Under the pieces are notes generated by a model that saw only the letters and a program-made list of their open reading frames with translations, was not told where the DNA came from and did no database searches. The translations under genes and the position numbers were made by a program. From positions 249,074 through 313,073 of the forward strand of contig NZ_LMPZ01000001.1 in NCBI RefSeq assembly GCF_001424025.1: DNA of 64,000 bases, in the 5' to 3' direction. The stretch's first letter is position 1. Each line of letters opens with the position of its first letter. The DNA is from Brevundimonas sp. Leaf363. GTDB taxonomy: Bacteria > Pseudomonadota > Alphaproteobacteria > Caulobacterales > Caulobacteraceae. Positions 48,273-57,474 of the stretch are shown here, piece by piece.

Positions 48273-48872
48273 ATGAAGAAGCTGCTGTTCAATCTGATCA
48301 TCACGGTCGCCGTCATGGCGGTCGTGGCTTTCTTCGCCGCGCCCGCCGTGGGCTTCTTCGCGATCCGGTCGGCCGCCGACGCCAGTGATGTGGCGGGCCT
48401 GTCGCGCCTGATCGACTTCACCGCCGTGCGCCAGTCGCTGCGGCCCCAGCTGGATGGCCGTCCCGAGGCGATGGCACCGCCGCCGTCCTTCATCGAAGAT
48501 CCCATCGGCGCCTTCCGTCGCCGCGTCGAGGACGCCCTGCCGGCGCCCCAGGCCCCCGACGTCGACGCCTATCTGACGCCCTCGGCCATCGGCGCGCTGA
48601 CGCGGGGCGAGGGGCGTTACGCCTCGCAACGTCACTCGGGTGCGCAGGCGACTCGCGATCCCTTCCCCGCGCCCGTCTTCTGGGGCGTCAATCGCGCCCG
48701 GATGGCGGTCGAGGACGACGGCGGCTCGCGCACCATCTTCACCTTCGAACGTCGCGGTCCGTATGAGTGGAAGCTGGTCCACATCGGCCTGCCCGAAGGG
48801 GCCGGTCCCGCCGCGCCCGCACGCGTCGCGGCGCCGGCGCCGGCCGCCAACCGTTCGGCGGCTCGCCCATGA
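48273..48872 (+). CDS. DUF2939 protein, first of tandem pair
   Basis: A 199-residue protein with an N-terminal transmembrane helix (about 4-30) and a DUF2939 domain: RSAADASDVAGLSRLIDFTAVRQSLRPQL near residues 33-65, a middle helical part, and a final beta region (TIFTFERRGPYEWKLVHIGLP). A Pro/Ala tail follows. Function unknown; probably anchored facing the periplasm. GGGGAGG precedes ATG 48273, and a GTG directly before it (48270) is the alternative. It overlaps the next gene in ATGA. Confidence 0.8.
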   Translation: MKKLLFNLIITVAVMAVVAFFAAPAVGFFAIRSAADASDVAGLSRLIDFTAVRQSLRPQLDGRPEAMAPPPSFIEDPIGAFRRRVEDALPAPQAPDVDAYLTPSAIGALTRGEGRYASQRHSGAQATRDPFPAPVFWGVNRARMAVEDDGGSRTIFTFERRGPYEWKLVHIGLPEGAGPAAPARVAAPAPAANRSAARP

Positions 48873-49417
48873 CCCGACGCGGCATCAAGGCTCTGGTCTG
48901 GGGCGTCGTCCTGATCGTCTTACTGGTGGCGAGCGGACTTTATGCCTTCAGCCCCATCCTCAGCGCCCGCGCCCTGGTCAAGGCGGGCCAGGCCGGCGAC
49001 GCCGCCGCGCTGGAACGGCTCGTGGACTTCCCCGCCTTCCGGATCAGTCTGAAGGAACAGCTCAACGCCCGCATGATCGACGAGTTGAAGGGCAACGACG
49101 CGGCGCTGGGGGGGCTGGGCATGCTGATCGGCCCCGCCCTGATCTCGGCCGCCGTCGACGCGTTCGTGACCCCCCAGGCGGTCGCCTCCATGGTCAAGAC
49201 CGCCGAGGCGCCGGTCGCCGAGCCGGGCGAGCCGATCAAGCCCTCCGCCGACGCCCCGCCCAAGGCCGACCAGGTGCACGAGAGCTACAGCTACCGCGAC
49301 CTGAACACCTTCGCCGTCACTCTGACGCGCGACGACCGGCCGAACGAAAAGCTCGACCTTCTGATGAAGCGCCGCGGCCTGTTCAGCTGGAAACTGGCGG
49401 CGGTGGACCTGAGGTAG
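48869..49417 (+). CDS. DUF2939 protein, second of tandem pair
   Basis: A 182-residue paralogue of the preceding protein with the same plan: a transmembrane helix (about 8-28), then LVKAGQAGDAAALERLVDFPAFRISLKEQL (DUF2939 signature), a short helical centre and the closing strands TFAVTLTRDDRPNEKLDLLMKRRGLFSWKLAAVDLR. Its start overlaps the first gene's stop. The two probably arose by tandem duplication and may work together. It converges on alaS with 3 bp between stops. Confidence 0.82.
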   Translation: MTRRGIKALVWGVVLIVLLVASGLYAFSPILSARALVKAGQAGDAAALERLVDFPAFRISLKEQLNARMIDELKGNDAALGGLGMLIGPALISAAVDAFVTPQAVASMVKTAEAPVAEPGEPIKPSADAPPKADQVHESYSYRDLNTFAVTLTRDDRPNEKLDLLMKRRGLFSWKLAAVDLR

Positions 49418-49420
49418 GCC

Positions 49421-52087
49421 TCAGCCGGCGAGGGCCGCCCGCACCGCCGTCAGACCCTCTTCAGCCTTGGAGCCATCCGGGGCGCCGCCCTGGGCGAAGT
49501 CGGGTTTGCCGCCCGCGCCTTGCCCGCCCATGGCCAGGACGGCCGCGCGGGCGAGGTCCGCCGCATTCACCTTGCCGGCCAGGTCGGGCGTGGCGGCGAC
49601 CGTGACCGCCGCCTTGCCTTCGGTGACGCCGATCAGGGCGACGACGCCGGAGCCGAGTGACTTCTTGAAGTCCTCGGCCACGCCGCGCAGGCCTTTGCCG
49701 TCGACGCCGTCCAGGACGCGGGCGATCAGCTTGACGCCGCCGATCTCTTCCGGCGCGGCGTTGGCGCCCGAGCCGCCGCCCAGGGCGAGCTGCTTCTTCA
49801 GGTCGGCGACCTGCTTTTCCAGCGCCTTGACCGAGGTGGTCAGGCCCTCGACGCGAGCGGGCACGTCAGTCGGCTGGATCTTGAAGTCGCGGGCCAGGGC
49901 GCGGGCGACGTTGGCCTGGGCCAGCAGATACTGGCGGGCCGCCTCGCCGGTCAGGGCTTCGATGCGGCGCACGCCCGCCGCGATGCCGGTCTCGGACACG
50001 ATCTTGAACAGGGCGATGTCGCCGGTGCGGGCCACGTGGGTGCCGCCGCACAGTTCGACCGAATAGGGCTTGGATGCGTCGGTCAGCGAACGGCCCAGCG
50101 TCAGGACGCGGACCTCGTCGCCGTACTTCTCGCCGAACAGGGCGACGGCGCCGGCCTCGATGGCTTCCTGCGGGGCCATCAGTTGGGTCGTGGCCGGGAC
50201 GTTCTGGCGGATGACGGCGTTGACCTCGTCCTCCAGCGCGGCCAGCTCGGCATCTGTGACCGGCGCGTTGTGGCTGAAGTCGAAGCGCATGCGCTCGGCG
50301 TCGACCAGCTGGCCCTTCTGGGCGACGTGAGAGCCCAGCACATGGGCCAGGGCCGCGTGCAGCAGGTGGGCGGCCGAATGGTTGGCGCGGGTGGTCAGGC
50401 GGGCGTCGGACTTGGCGCGCAGCTGGGCTCGGACGCCGATCTCCAGCGTGCCCGAGGTGATCTCGACCTTATGGGCGTAGAGGTCGCCGCCGGCGTGCTT
50501 GAGCACGTCCAGCACCGTCGCCGTCGCCTGCTGGCCCGAGGCGTCGGTCCACTCGATCTCGCCCTTGTCGCCGGCCTGGCCGCCGCCTTCGCCGTAGAAG
50601 GGGGTCTGGTCGAACAAGACCTCGCCGACCTGGCCGGCCTCCAGCCGATCGACGGCCTCGCCGCCGACCACCAGGGCCAGGACTTCGCCCGAGCCTTCAA
50701 CCGCGTCATAGCCGGTGAAGACCGTCGGCCCCAGGCGATCGCGCAGTGCCAGCCACTCGCCGGCGTTGGCGCTCTGACCCGAGCCGGTCCAGTGCTCGCG
50801 CGAGCGGGCGCGCTGCTTGGACATGGCGTCCTCGAAGCCGTCGACGTCGACGCCGAAGCCGCGCCGCCGCGCCTCGTCCTGCGTCAGGTCCAGCGGGAAG
50901 CCGTAGGTGTCGGACAGGGTGAAGGCCGTCTGGCCGTCCAGCATGTCGCCGGGCTGGAAGCCGTCCACGGCCTGGTCGAACAGGGTCATGCCCCGGCCCA
51001 GGGTGGTGCGGAAGCGCAGCTCTTCCTGTTTCAGCGTGTCCTCGACGAAGGCCTGGGCGCGCTTCAGCTCGGGGAAGGCCTCGCCCATTTCGGCGACCAG
51101 CGTCGGCACCAGGCGGTGCATCAGCGGGTCGGACGCGCCCAGCAGGTGGGCGTGGCGCATGGCGCGGCGCATGATGCGGCGCAGGACGTAGCCGCGGCCC
51201 TCGTTCGACGGGGTGACGCCGTCGGCGATCAGGAAGGACGACGAACGCAGGTGGTCGGCGATGACCCGGTGGCTGGCCGCCATGTCGCCGCTGACGTCGG
51301 TCGAGGTGGCCTCGGCCGACGCGGCGATCAGGGTCTGGAACAGGTCGGTGTCGAAGACCGAGTTCTTGCCCTGAAGCACGCTGGCGATGCGCTCCAGCCC
51401 CATGCCGGTGTCGACCGACGGCTTCGGGAGGGAGCGGACGATCTGGTCGTTCTCCTTCTCGAACTGCATGAAGACGTTGTTCCAGATCTCCACGAACCGG
51501 TCGCCGTCCTCATCGGGCGAGCCGGGAGGGCCGCCGGGGACGTGCTCGCCGTAGTCGTAGAAGATCTCGGTGCAGGGACCGCACGGGCCGTTGTCGCCCA
51601 TGGCCCAGAAGTTGTCGGACCCGGCGATGCGGACGATCTTGTGGTCGGAGAAGCCGGTGACCTTCTTCCAGATGTCGAAGGCCTCGTCGTCGTCGATATA
51701 GACGGTGACCATCAGCCGGTCGGGCGACAGGCCGAAGTCCTTTGTGACCAGCGTCCAGGCGCGGTCGATCGCGTGTTCCTTGAAATAGTCGCCGAAGGAG
51801 AAATTCCCCAGCATCTCGAAGAAGGTCAGGTGGCGGGCGGTGTAGCCGACGTTGTCCAGGTCGTTGTGCTTGCCGCCGGCGCGGACGCATTTCTGGGAGC
51901 TGGTCGCGCGCGGATAGGGCGGGGTGGCGGCGCCCGTGAAGTAGTCCTTGAACGGCACCATGCCGGCGTTGACGAACAGCAGGGACGGATCGTTCTGCGG
52001 CACCAGCGGGGCCGAGTGGACCTTGGTGTGACCGTCGGCCGCGAAGTAATCGAGGTAGGTCGAACGGATCTGCTTGAGGCTGGTCAT
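49421..52087 (-). CDS. alaS: Alanyl-tRNA synthetase
   Basis: An 888-residue enzyme charging tRNA-Ala. Class II catalytic domain from MTSLKQIRSTYLDYFAADGHT, with the PYPRATSSQKCVRAGGKHNDLDNVG motif 2 region. The editing domain carries the zinc motif NHSAAHLLHAAL (HxxxH) and CGGTHVARTGDI. The C-Ala region has a Gly-rich GGGSGANAAP linker. Length is as expected. It lies downstream of the histidine kinase gene on the same strand. Confidence 0.98.
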   Translation of the reverse strand: MTSLKQIRSTYLDYFAADGHTKVHSAPLVPQNDPSLLFVNAGMVPFKDYFTGAATPPYPRATSSQKCVRAGGKHNDLDNVGYTARHLTFFEMLGNFSFGDYFKEHAIDRAWTLVTKDFGLSPDRLMVTVYIDDDEAFDIWKKVTGFSDHKIVRIAGSDNFWAMGDNGPCGPCTEIFYDYGEHVPGGPPGSPDEDGDRFVEIWNNVFMQFEKENDQIVRSLPKPSVDTGMGLERIASVLQGKNSVFDTDLFQTLIAASAEATSTDVSGDMAASHRVIADHLRSSSFLIADGVTPSNEGRGYVLRRIMRRAMRHAHLLGASDPLMHRLVPTLVAEMGEAFPELKRAQAFVEDTLKQEELRFRTTLGRGMTLFDQAVDGFQPGDMLDGQTAFTLSDTYGFPLDLTQDEARRRGFGVDVDGFEDAMSKQRARSREHWTGSGQSANAGEWLALRDRLGPTVFTGYDAVEGSGEVLALVVGGEAVDRLEAGQVGEVLFDQTPFYGEGGGQAGDKGEIEWTDASGQQATATVLDVLKHAGGDLYAHKVEITSGTLEIGVRAQLRAKSDARLTTRANHSAAHLLHAALAHVLGSHVAQKGQLVDAERMRFDFSHNAPVTDAELAALEDEVNAVIRQNVPATTQLMAPQEAIEAGAVALFGEKYGDEVRVLTLGRSLTDASKPYSVELCGGTHVARTGDIALFKIVSETGIAAGVRRIEALTGEAARQYLLAQANVARALARDFKIQPTDVPARVEGLTTSVKALEKQVADLKKQLALGGGSGANAAPEEIGGVKLIARVLDGVDGKGLRGVAEDFKKSLGSGVVALIGVTEGKAAVTVAATPDLAGKVNAADLARAAVLAMGGQGAGGKPDFAQGGAPDGSKAEEGLTAVRAALAG

Positions 52088-52173
52088 GAGGCGGGCCGGA
52101 CGTGCGCGAGAGGCGGAGGAAGCGCCTCATATAGGGGTTTCAGCCCCTTTGCATCACCCGCGAGGCGCCCGCC

Positions 52174-53562
52174 CTATGCGGCCACGGCTTGGGCGACCGC
52201 CTCCCAGCGCTCGACCTCGACGTCCAGCGTCAGGGAGAAGGTCGAGCCCTGGCCGTGCACCGAGGCGACGGTGATGGCCCCGCCCATCATCTGGGCCAGC
52301 CGCTGCGAGATGCTGAGGCCCAGGCCCGTGCCGCCGAACCGGCGCGTGGACGAGGCGTCGACCTGGGTGAAGGGCTGGAACAGCCGCTCCAGATCCTCCT
52401 GCGCCATGCCGATGCCGCTGTCGTCGACCGCCACGGTCAGGCGGGCGTGACCCGACGGCAGCCGCCGGCTCGAGACGGTCAGGCAGACCGCGCCCTGGGC
52501 CGTGAACTTGACCGCGTTGCCCAGCAGATTGTGGACGATCTGGCCCAGGCGCAACGGATCGACGCGCACCAGGGCGGGCAGGTCGCCGGTGACCTCGCGC
52601 TTGAAGCCAAGGCCCTTGGCGCGCGCCTGCGCCTCGAACGGGCCGACCAGACGGTCGAGCAGGGCGGCGGCCTCGGTGGACTGGACGGCCAGGTCCATCT
52701 TGCCAGCTTCGATCTTGGTGATGTCCAGGATGTCGTTCAGCAGCATCAACAGGCCTTCGCCCGAGGTCTGGATGACGTCCACGAACTCCTTCTGGCGGCC
52801 GCTCAGCTCGCCCATGCGCAGCAGTTGCGCCGCCCCCAGCACGCCGTTCATCGGCGTACGCAGCTCGTGCGAGATGACACCCAGAAAGTTGGATTTAGCG
52901 GCGCTGGCGTTGTCGGCCTTGTCGCGCGCGGCCTTGAGTTCTTCGATCAGCTCGGCCTGGCGGGCGTTGATCGCCACCAGCTCACGGTCGCGCACGCTGG
53001 TGATGACGATCTTGATCACCAGGGCCATGGCGACGACCGGCAGCAATCCGGCCATGGCCCAGAAGCCCGGCGTGCCGAACAGGGTCGCCATCAGGACTAG
53101 GCTGGTCAGGGTGTAGGGGGTCGAGACGATGATGGCGTCGCGCGGCGCGGCCCGCATCTGGGTGAAGACCAGCATGTAGCCGCACAGCAGAAGGCCGATG
53201 GCGACCATGTGCCCGTAGGCATGATCGCTGAAGAACGCCAGCAAGGGCGCGCCGGCCCAGGCCACGCCGGAGACCGTCGCGACCAGCAGCTTCAGCCGCG
53301 CATGGCTGATCGCACTGGGCATCTGGATGCGGGTCTCGGCCAGGGTGCGGGCATAGCCGGAGGCCACCGCCACGGCGAACCAGGCAATCGCTGTCAGCCA
53401 GGGCGTGACGGTCGCCAGGGCCAGCGCCCAGGCCCCGATGACGACGAAACGCAGATTGCCGGACTGGACCAGCCGATGCAGCCACGGGGCGGGCGCCGCC
53501 GGTTCGGCGGTGCGTTCTGGCCGGGCCGGCGCGTCCTGCGCGGCCTGCAGTGAGTGGGTCAC
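52174..53562 (-). CDS. Membrane sensor histidine kinase
   Basis: A 462-residue kinase. After an Ala/Pro-rich leader come about six hydrophobic segments (about 38-190), a short coiled coil (195-222), a HisKA domain with phospho-acceptor H232 in GVISHELRTPMNG, and a HATPase_c domain with N box HNLLGNAVKFT, G1 VDDSGIGM, and G2 FGGTGLGLSISQRLAQMMGG. There is no attached receiver and no adjacent response regulator, so the partner is unknown. The start is GTG with GGGAG upstream. It sits between thrS and alaS on the same strand. Confidence 0.9.
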   Translation of the reverse strand: MTHSLQAAQDAPARPERTAEPAAPAPWLHRLVQSGNLRFVVIGAWALALATVTPWLTAIAWFAVAVASGYARTLAETRIQMPSAISHARLKLLVATVSGVAWAGAPLLAFFSDHAYGHMVAIGLLLCGYMLVFTQMRAAPRDAIIVSTPYTLTSLVLMATLFGTPGFWAMAGLLPVVAMALVIKIVITSVRDRELVAINARQAELIEELKAARDKADNASAAKSNFLGVISHELRTPMNGVLGAAQLLRMGELSGRQKEFVDVIQTSGEGLLMLLNDILDITKIEAGKMDLAVQSTEAAALLDRLVGPFEAQARAKGLGFKREVTGDLPALVRVDPLRLGQIVHNLLGNAVKFTAQGAVCLTVSSRRLPSGHARLTVAVDDSGIGMAQEDLERLFQPFTQVDASSTRRFGGTGLGLSISQRLAQMMGGAITVASVHGQGSTFSLTLDVEVERWEAVAQAVAA

Positions 53563-53632
53563 GGCTGCTCCCTTCTGGTGCAGCCGTGACCTTGACCGGC
53601 AGTAGCCTAAGATACGGTGAAGTCGGCGTCTT

Positions 53633-55555
53633 TCAGCCGCGCAGGTCCGGCGCCAACGCCTCGGTGGTGAGGGCCGCGATGGCCTCGTCCAGCGTCAGCA
53701 GCTCCTGCGCCTGCGAGCCCAGACGGCGGATGGCGACCTTGCCCTCGGCGGCTTCGTTGCGGCCGACGACGGCGATAACGGGTACCTTGCCGACCGAGTG
53801 CTCGCGCACCTTGTAGCCGACCTTCTCGTTGCGCAGATCGACCTCGACCCGCAGGCCGGCGGCCCGCAGCTTGGCCGCCGTCGCCTCGGCATACTCGTCG
53901 GCATCCGAGGTGATCGTCGCCACCACCACCTGCACCGGCGCCAGCCACAGCGGGAAGGCGCCGGCGTAGTTCTCGATCATGATGCCGATGAAGCGCTCGA
54001 ACGAGCCCAGGATGGCCCGGTGCAGCATGACCGGCCGGTGCTTCTGGCCGTCCTCGGCGATGTAGGTGGCGTCCAGACGCTCGGGCAGGACGTAGTCTAG
54101 CTGGATCGTGCCGCAGGTCCATTCGCGGCCGATGGCGTCCTTGACGATGAAGTCCAGCTTGGGCGCGTAGAAGGCGCCGTCGCCTTCGGTGACGACCGGC
54201 TCGGTCCCGGCGGCGCGGGCGGCCTCGGCCATCAGGGCCTCGGCCTTGTCCCAGAACTCGTCGCTGCCGGCGCGGTTTTCCGGGCGGGTGCCCAGGCTGA
54301 TGTAGGCCGTCTCCATGCCCAGGTCGGCGTGAACGCTGCGGGCCAGTTTGATGAACTCGGCCGTCTCCTCGACGATCTGATCCTCGCGGCAGAAGATGTG
54401 GGCGTCGTCCTGGGTGAAGCCGCGCACCCGCATCAGGCCGTGCAGCGAACCCGACGGCTCATAGCGGTGGCAGGCGCCGAACTCGGCCATGCGCAGCGGC
54501 AGTTCGCGATAGGACCGCTGGCCCTGGTCGAAGATCTGCACGTGGCCGGGACAGTTCATCGGCTTGAGGGAAAGCTCCTCACCCTCGACCGTTTCGCAGA
54601 CGAACATATTGGGGCGATACTTGTCCCAGTGGCCGCTCTGTTCCCAGAATTTGCGGTCCAGAACCTGGGGCGTCTTGACCTCGACATAGCCGGCGGCGTC
54701 CAGGCGCCGGCGCATATAGGCCTCAAGCACGCGCCACAGGACCCAGCCCTTGGGGTGCCAGAAGACCATGCCCCGGCCCTCTTCCTGCATGTGGAAGAGC
54801 TCCATCGCCTTGCCCAGCTTGCGGTGATCCCGCTTCTCGGCCTCCTCGATGCGCAGCAGATAGGCTTCCAGATCCTCCCTGGTCGCCCAGGCGGTGCCGT
54901 AGATGCGTTGCAGCTGGGCACGGCTTGAGTCGCCTCGCCAGTAGGCGCCGGCCAGCTTGGTCAGCTTGAAGGCCTTGCCGACGAAGCGCGTATTGGGGAA
55001 GTGCGGCCCCCGGCACAGGTCCAGCCACTCGCCCTGGCGATAGACGGTGATCGTCTCGGTCTCGGGCAGGTCGCGGATCAGCTCGGCCTTGTAGGCTTCG
55101 CCGATGCCTTCGAAATAGGCGATTGCCTCGTTGCGGTCCCAGACCTCGCGCTGCAGCCGTTCGCCCTTGTCGATGATCTCCGCCATCTTCTTTTCGATCT
55201 TGGCGAAGTCGTCGGTCGAGAAGGGTTCGTCGCGGGCGAAGTCGTAATAGAAGCCGTCGTCGATGGCCGGGCCGATCGTAACCTGGGTGCCGGGGAACAG
55301 GCTCTGCACCGCCTCGGCCATCACGTGGCTGGCGTCGTGGCGGATGGTGGCCAGCGCCTCGGGGTCTTCGCGCATCAGCAGGCGGAAGTCGCCGCCGGTC
55401 TCGATGACGCGGTCCAGGTCGCGCTGCTGGCCGTTCAGGACCACCAGGGCGGCCTTCTTGGCCAGGGACGGCGAGATGGCGGCCGCCACGTCGCGGCCCG
55501 TGGAGCCGTCGGGATACTGGCGCACCGCGCCGTCGGGAAATTTCAGGTCGATCAT
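53633..55555 (-). CDS. thrS: Threonyl-tRNA synthetase
   Basis: A 640-residue class II synthetase. TGS domain (about 1-62, [20 protein letters not shown]), editing domain with [12 protein letters not shown] and [10 protein letters not shown] and the zinc-like PHFPNTRFV region, catalytic domain with [13 protein letters not shown] and [32 protein letters not shown], and the C-terminal anticodon-binding domain (about 535-640). Length and motif order are normal. yidD ends 2 bp upstream of its start. Confidence 0.98.
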   Translation of the reverse strand: MIDLKFPDGAVRQYPDGSTGRDVAAAISPSLAKKAALVVLNGQQRDLDRVIETGGDFRLLMREDPEALATIRHDASHVMAEAVQSLFPGTQVTIGPAIDDGFYYDFARDEPFSTDDFAKIEKKMAEIIDKGERLQREVWDRNEAIAYFEGIGEAYKAELIRDLPETETITVYRQGEWLDLCRGPHFPNTRFVGKAFKLTKLAGAYWRGDSSRAQLQRIYGTAWATREDLEAYLLRIEEAEKRDHRKLGKAMELFHMQEEGRGMVFWHPKGWVLWRVLEAYMRRRLDAAGYVEVKTPQVLDRKFWEQSGHWDKYRPNMFVCETVEGEELSLKPMNCPGHVQIFDQGQRSYRELPLRMAEFGACHRYEPSGSLHGLMRVRGFTQDDAHIFCREDQIVEETAEFIKLARSVHADLGMETAYISLGTRPENRAGSDEFWDKAEALMAEAARAAGTEPVVTEGDGAFYAPKLDFIVKDAIGREWTCGTIQLDYVLPERLDATYIAEDGQKHRPVMLHRAILGSFERFIGIMIENYAGAFPLWLAPVQVVVATITSDADEYAEATAAKLRAAGLRVEVDLRNEKVGYKVREHSVGKVPVIAVVGRNEAAEGKVAIRRLGSQAQELLTLDEAIAALTTEALAPDLRG

Positions 55556-55557
55556 CG

Positions 55558-55815
55558 TCAGGTCGTCTTCAGGTCGTCGTTTTGAGGCGGGACCGGGTCA
55601 TAGCCCGATCCGCCGAAGGGATGGCACCGGCACAGCCGCCGGACCGTCAGCCAGCCCCCGCGAACCGGTCCGTGGGCGATCAGCGCGTCACGGCCATAGT
55701 CGGAACAGGTGGGCAGGAAACGGCACGACTGGCCGATCAAAGGGCTCAGCGTCAGCTTGTAGCCGCGATGGGCCAGGCGGACGCCGCGTTCGTAGAGATT
55801 AGCGCCGGGGGCCAT
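55558..55815 (-). CDS. yidD: Membrane protein insertion efficiency factor YidD
   Basis: An 85-residue peripheral membrane protein that assists YidC. The family block is complete: [31 protein letters not shown] followed by [23 protein letters not shown]. It is usually beside rnpA and yidC; here it is next to thrS and a NifU/IscU-like gene, a placement also found in other Caulobacterales as far as I recall. Confidence 0.93.
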   Translation of the reverse strand: MAPGANLYERGVRLAHRGYKLTLSPLIGQSCRFLPTCSDYGRDALIAHGPVRGGWLTVRRLCRCHPFGGSGYDPVPPQNDDLKTT

Positions 55816-55878
55816 GTCGCCGCGCTTATCCCCCGTCAGCGCGACGGGGGCAACGGGGGCGAGCCGGGATCGTCTGGA

Positions 55879-55899
55879 CCGAAATCTGATCGATTTCGG
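55879..55899. terminator. Perfect 8-bp hairpin after the NifU/IscU-like gene
   Basis: CCGAAATC-TGATC-GATTTCGG, directly after the scaffold gene's stop. There is no T-run, so it may be an RNA 3' structure or a short operator rather than a classical terminator. Confidence 0.4.
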
Positions 55900-55900
55900 C

Positions 55901-56368
55901 CTAGGCCGCGCCGGCGATGCTAGTTCGAGCCAGCGTCCGCGCCGCCTGCGCCAGGGTCGCGGCCTCCAGCGTCGCCTCGACGGCGACCAGGGTCGAGGCG
56001 TGGCGCGCCGGATAGTCGGCCACCAGCTTCAGCGCCCGCAGCCCCTCGAATCGGCCGACCGGCCCTTCGCCGCCGGATTTCAGCATGGCGGAGAGGGCGT
56101 CGCGCGCCTCGGCGATCTCCTCGACGCTCGCGCCGATCACCCCCTCGCCGATGACGCCGGCGGCGGCCTGACCCAAGGCGCAGGCCTTCACGTCCTGGGC
56201 GAAGTCGGCCACCCGGCCGTCGTCATCCAGCACAACATCGACCACGGCCCGCGACCCGCACAGCTTGGCGGTCCGCTCGCCCGTGCCATCGGGCGCGGCC
56301 AGCCGACCGCTGCGCGGCATGTTCGCCGCGAGCGCCAGGATCCGCGCGCTGTAGAGCTCGTCGATCAT
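55901..56368 (-). CDS. Iron-sulfur cluster assembly scaffold (NifU N-terminal/IscU-like)
   Basis: A 155-residue protein of the SufU/IscU fold. Cys residues in [14 protein letters not shown] and [15 protein letters not shown] correspond to the first two cluster ligands; the third position lies in [14 protein letters not shown], where no Cys is present. This form is shared by an alphaproteobacterial subgroup, so it may be a transfer or SUF-associated protein rather than a classical scaffold. The ATG at 56368 is preferred over a GTG at 56404. It is followed by yidD and thrS. Confidence 0.82.
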   Translation of the reverse strand: MIDELYSARILALAANMPRSGRLAAPDGTGERTAKLCGSRAVVDVVLDDDGRVADFAQDVKACALGQAAAGVIGEGVIGASVEEIAEARDALSAMLKSGGEGPVGRFEGLRALKLVADYPARHASTLVAVEATLEAATLAQAARTLARTSIAGAA

Positions 56369-56406
56369 GGTGGGAAGATAGTCGGTGAGACGCCCAAGCG
56401 CCACGC

Positions 56407-56556
56407 CTCTCCCTCCCCGTCCCGGGGAGGGCGGACGCCGAAGGCGTCGGGTGGGGGCGGCCCCGCAAATCAGGCGCGGTGGATGTTCGGCTCCGCCGCC
56501 CCCACCCCGGCTCCGCTTCGCTTCGCCATCCCTCCCCGAGGCGGGGAGGGAGAAGG
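56407..56556. repeat. Intergenic dyad repeat, CTCCCTCCCC family (copy D)
   Basis: Left end CTCCCTCCCCGTCCCGGGGA and right end CTCCCCGAGGCGGGGAGGGAG form hairpins by themselves and pair with each other. Inner arms GGGTGGGGGCGG / CCGCCCCCACCC enclose a centre near AATCAGGCG. It separates two codirectional minus-strand genes. Confidence 0.75.
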
Positions 56557-56562
56557 GCGGTG

Positions 56563-57396
56563 CTACCCCCCCTGCACCGACGACCAGTTGCGGGTCTCGG
56601 CCTGGGCCGCCGCTTGCGCCGCGCGGGCCTGTAGCCAGCGGATGTTGCGATCCGCCGCCTCGGGCGGCAGGTCGCGGCGCAGGATCTGTTCTGCCTCGGC
56701 CGTCTTGCCCTGCAGGCCCAGAGAAAGGGCCAGGTTCTGGCGGACCTTCAGCGTTGCGCTCGGCTGGGCGGCGGCGCGGCGCAGCAGGGCCTCGGCGCCG
56801 GCGGCGTTGCCCGAACTCATCAGGGCGATGGCGGCGTTGGTCAGGATGTCGGGATTGTCGGGCGACAGGCGTAGCCCCTCGTTCCAGGCGGCGCGGGCGT
56901 CGTCGGTGCGTCGCACCTGCTGATAGGCCACGCCCAGCAGCGACAGCGGGCGCCAGTCTTGAGGCGCGGCTGCTCGCGCCTGTTCCAGCGCCGCTATGCC
57001 GTAGAAGGCCTGGCCGCGCGCGATGTGGGCGCGGCCCAGCTCCAGCATGGCCTCGACGTTGGCGGGCTGGACCACCAGCACCGACTGGGCGGTGGCGGCG
57101 GCCTGATCGAACTGGCCAAGCTCGCGCAGCGCCAGCGCCAGCTTGACGCCGGCCTGGGGGTCGCGCGGATTGATCTCGTTCTCGCGGGCCCAGAAGACCG
57201 AGCGGGCCAGGGCGTCCATCCGGTCGTAGCCGGCGCGGGTGGCGGCGTCGGCGGGCCGGGCCGGCGGCGCGGGCGGCGCGGCGGGGGTGGTCTGGGCGCT
57301 GACGGTCGCCGGCGTCTCGGTCTGCGCCAGGGCAGGCGCGCCCGATGCCAGGATCAGGGCGACGAAGGTTGCGGGCAGGGCGAGGGTGCGCGACAT
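56563..57396 (-). CDS. TPR-repeat secreted protein, TadD-like
   Basis: A 277-residue protein with a Sec signal peptide (MSRTLALPATFVALILASGAPALA), a Pro/Ala linker and about five TPR units (about 75-240, for example VKLALALRELGQFDQAAATAQ and MLELGRAHIARGQAFYGIAALEQA). The closing part LKVRQNLALSLGLQGKTAEAEQILRRDLPPEAADRNIRWLQ is typical of TadD, the pilotin-like TPR protein of Tad pili. No other tad/cpa gene is in the window, so it is either an orphan or the pilus genes are elsewhere. It is divergent from the M17 peptidase. Confidence 0.8.
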   Translation of the reverse strand: MSRTLALPATFVALILASGAPALAQTETPATVSAQTTPAAPPAPPARPADAATRAGYDRMDALARSVFWARENEINPRDPQAGVKLALALRELGQFDQAAATAQSVLVVQPANVEAMLELGRAHIARGQAFYGIAALEQARAAAPQDWRPLSLLGVAYQQVRRTDDARAAWNEGLRLSPDNPDILTNAAIALMSSGNAAGAEALLRRAAAQPSATLKVRQNLALSLGLQGKTAEAEQILRRDLPPEAADRNIRWLQARAAQAAAQAETRNWSSVQGG

Positions 57397-57474
57397 GGCG
57401 TTGGTCCGACAGACGACTGGCCTTCAGAATCGGCCCTTCGCATCAATCATTGGTTAATAGGCAGGACGCGCCCC

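Noticed and set aside
50036..52450. 804-codon plus-strand open frame antisense to alaS.
   Set aside because: Shadow of alaS; G/Q/V/D-rich composition, and it extends across the alaS start into the kinase gene.
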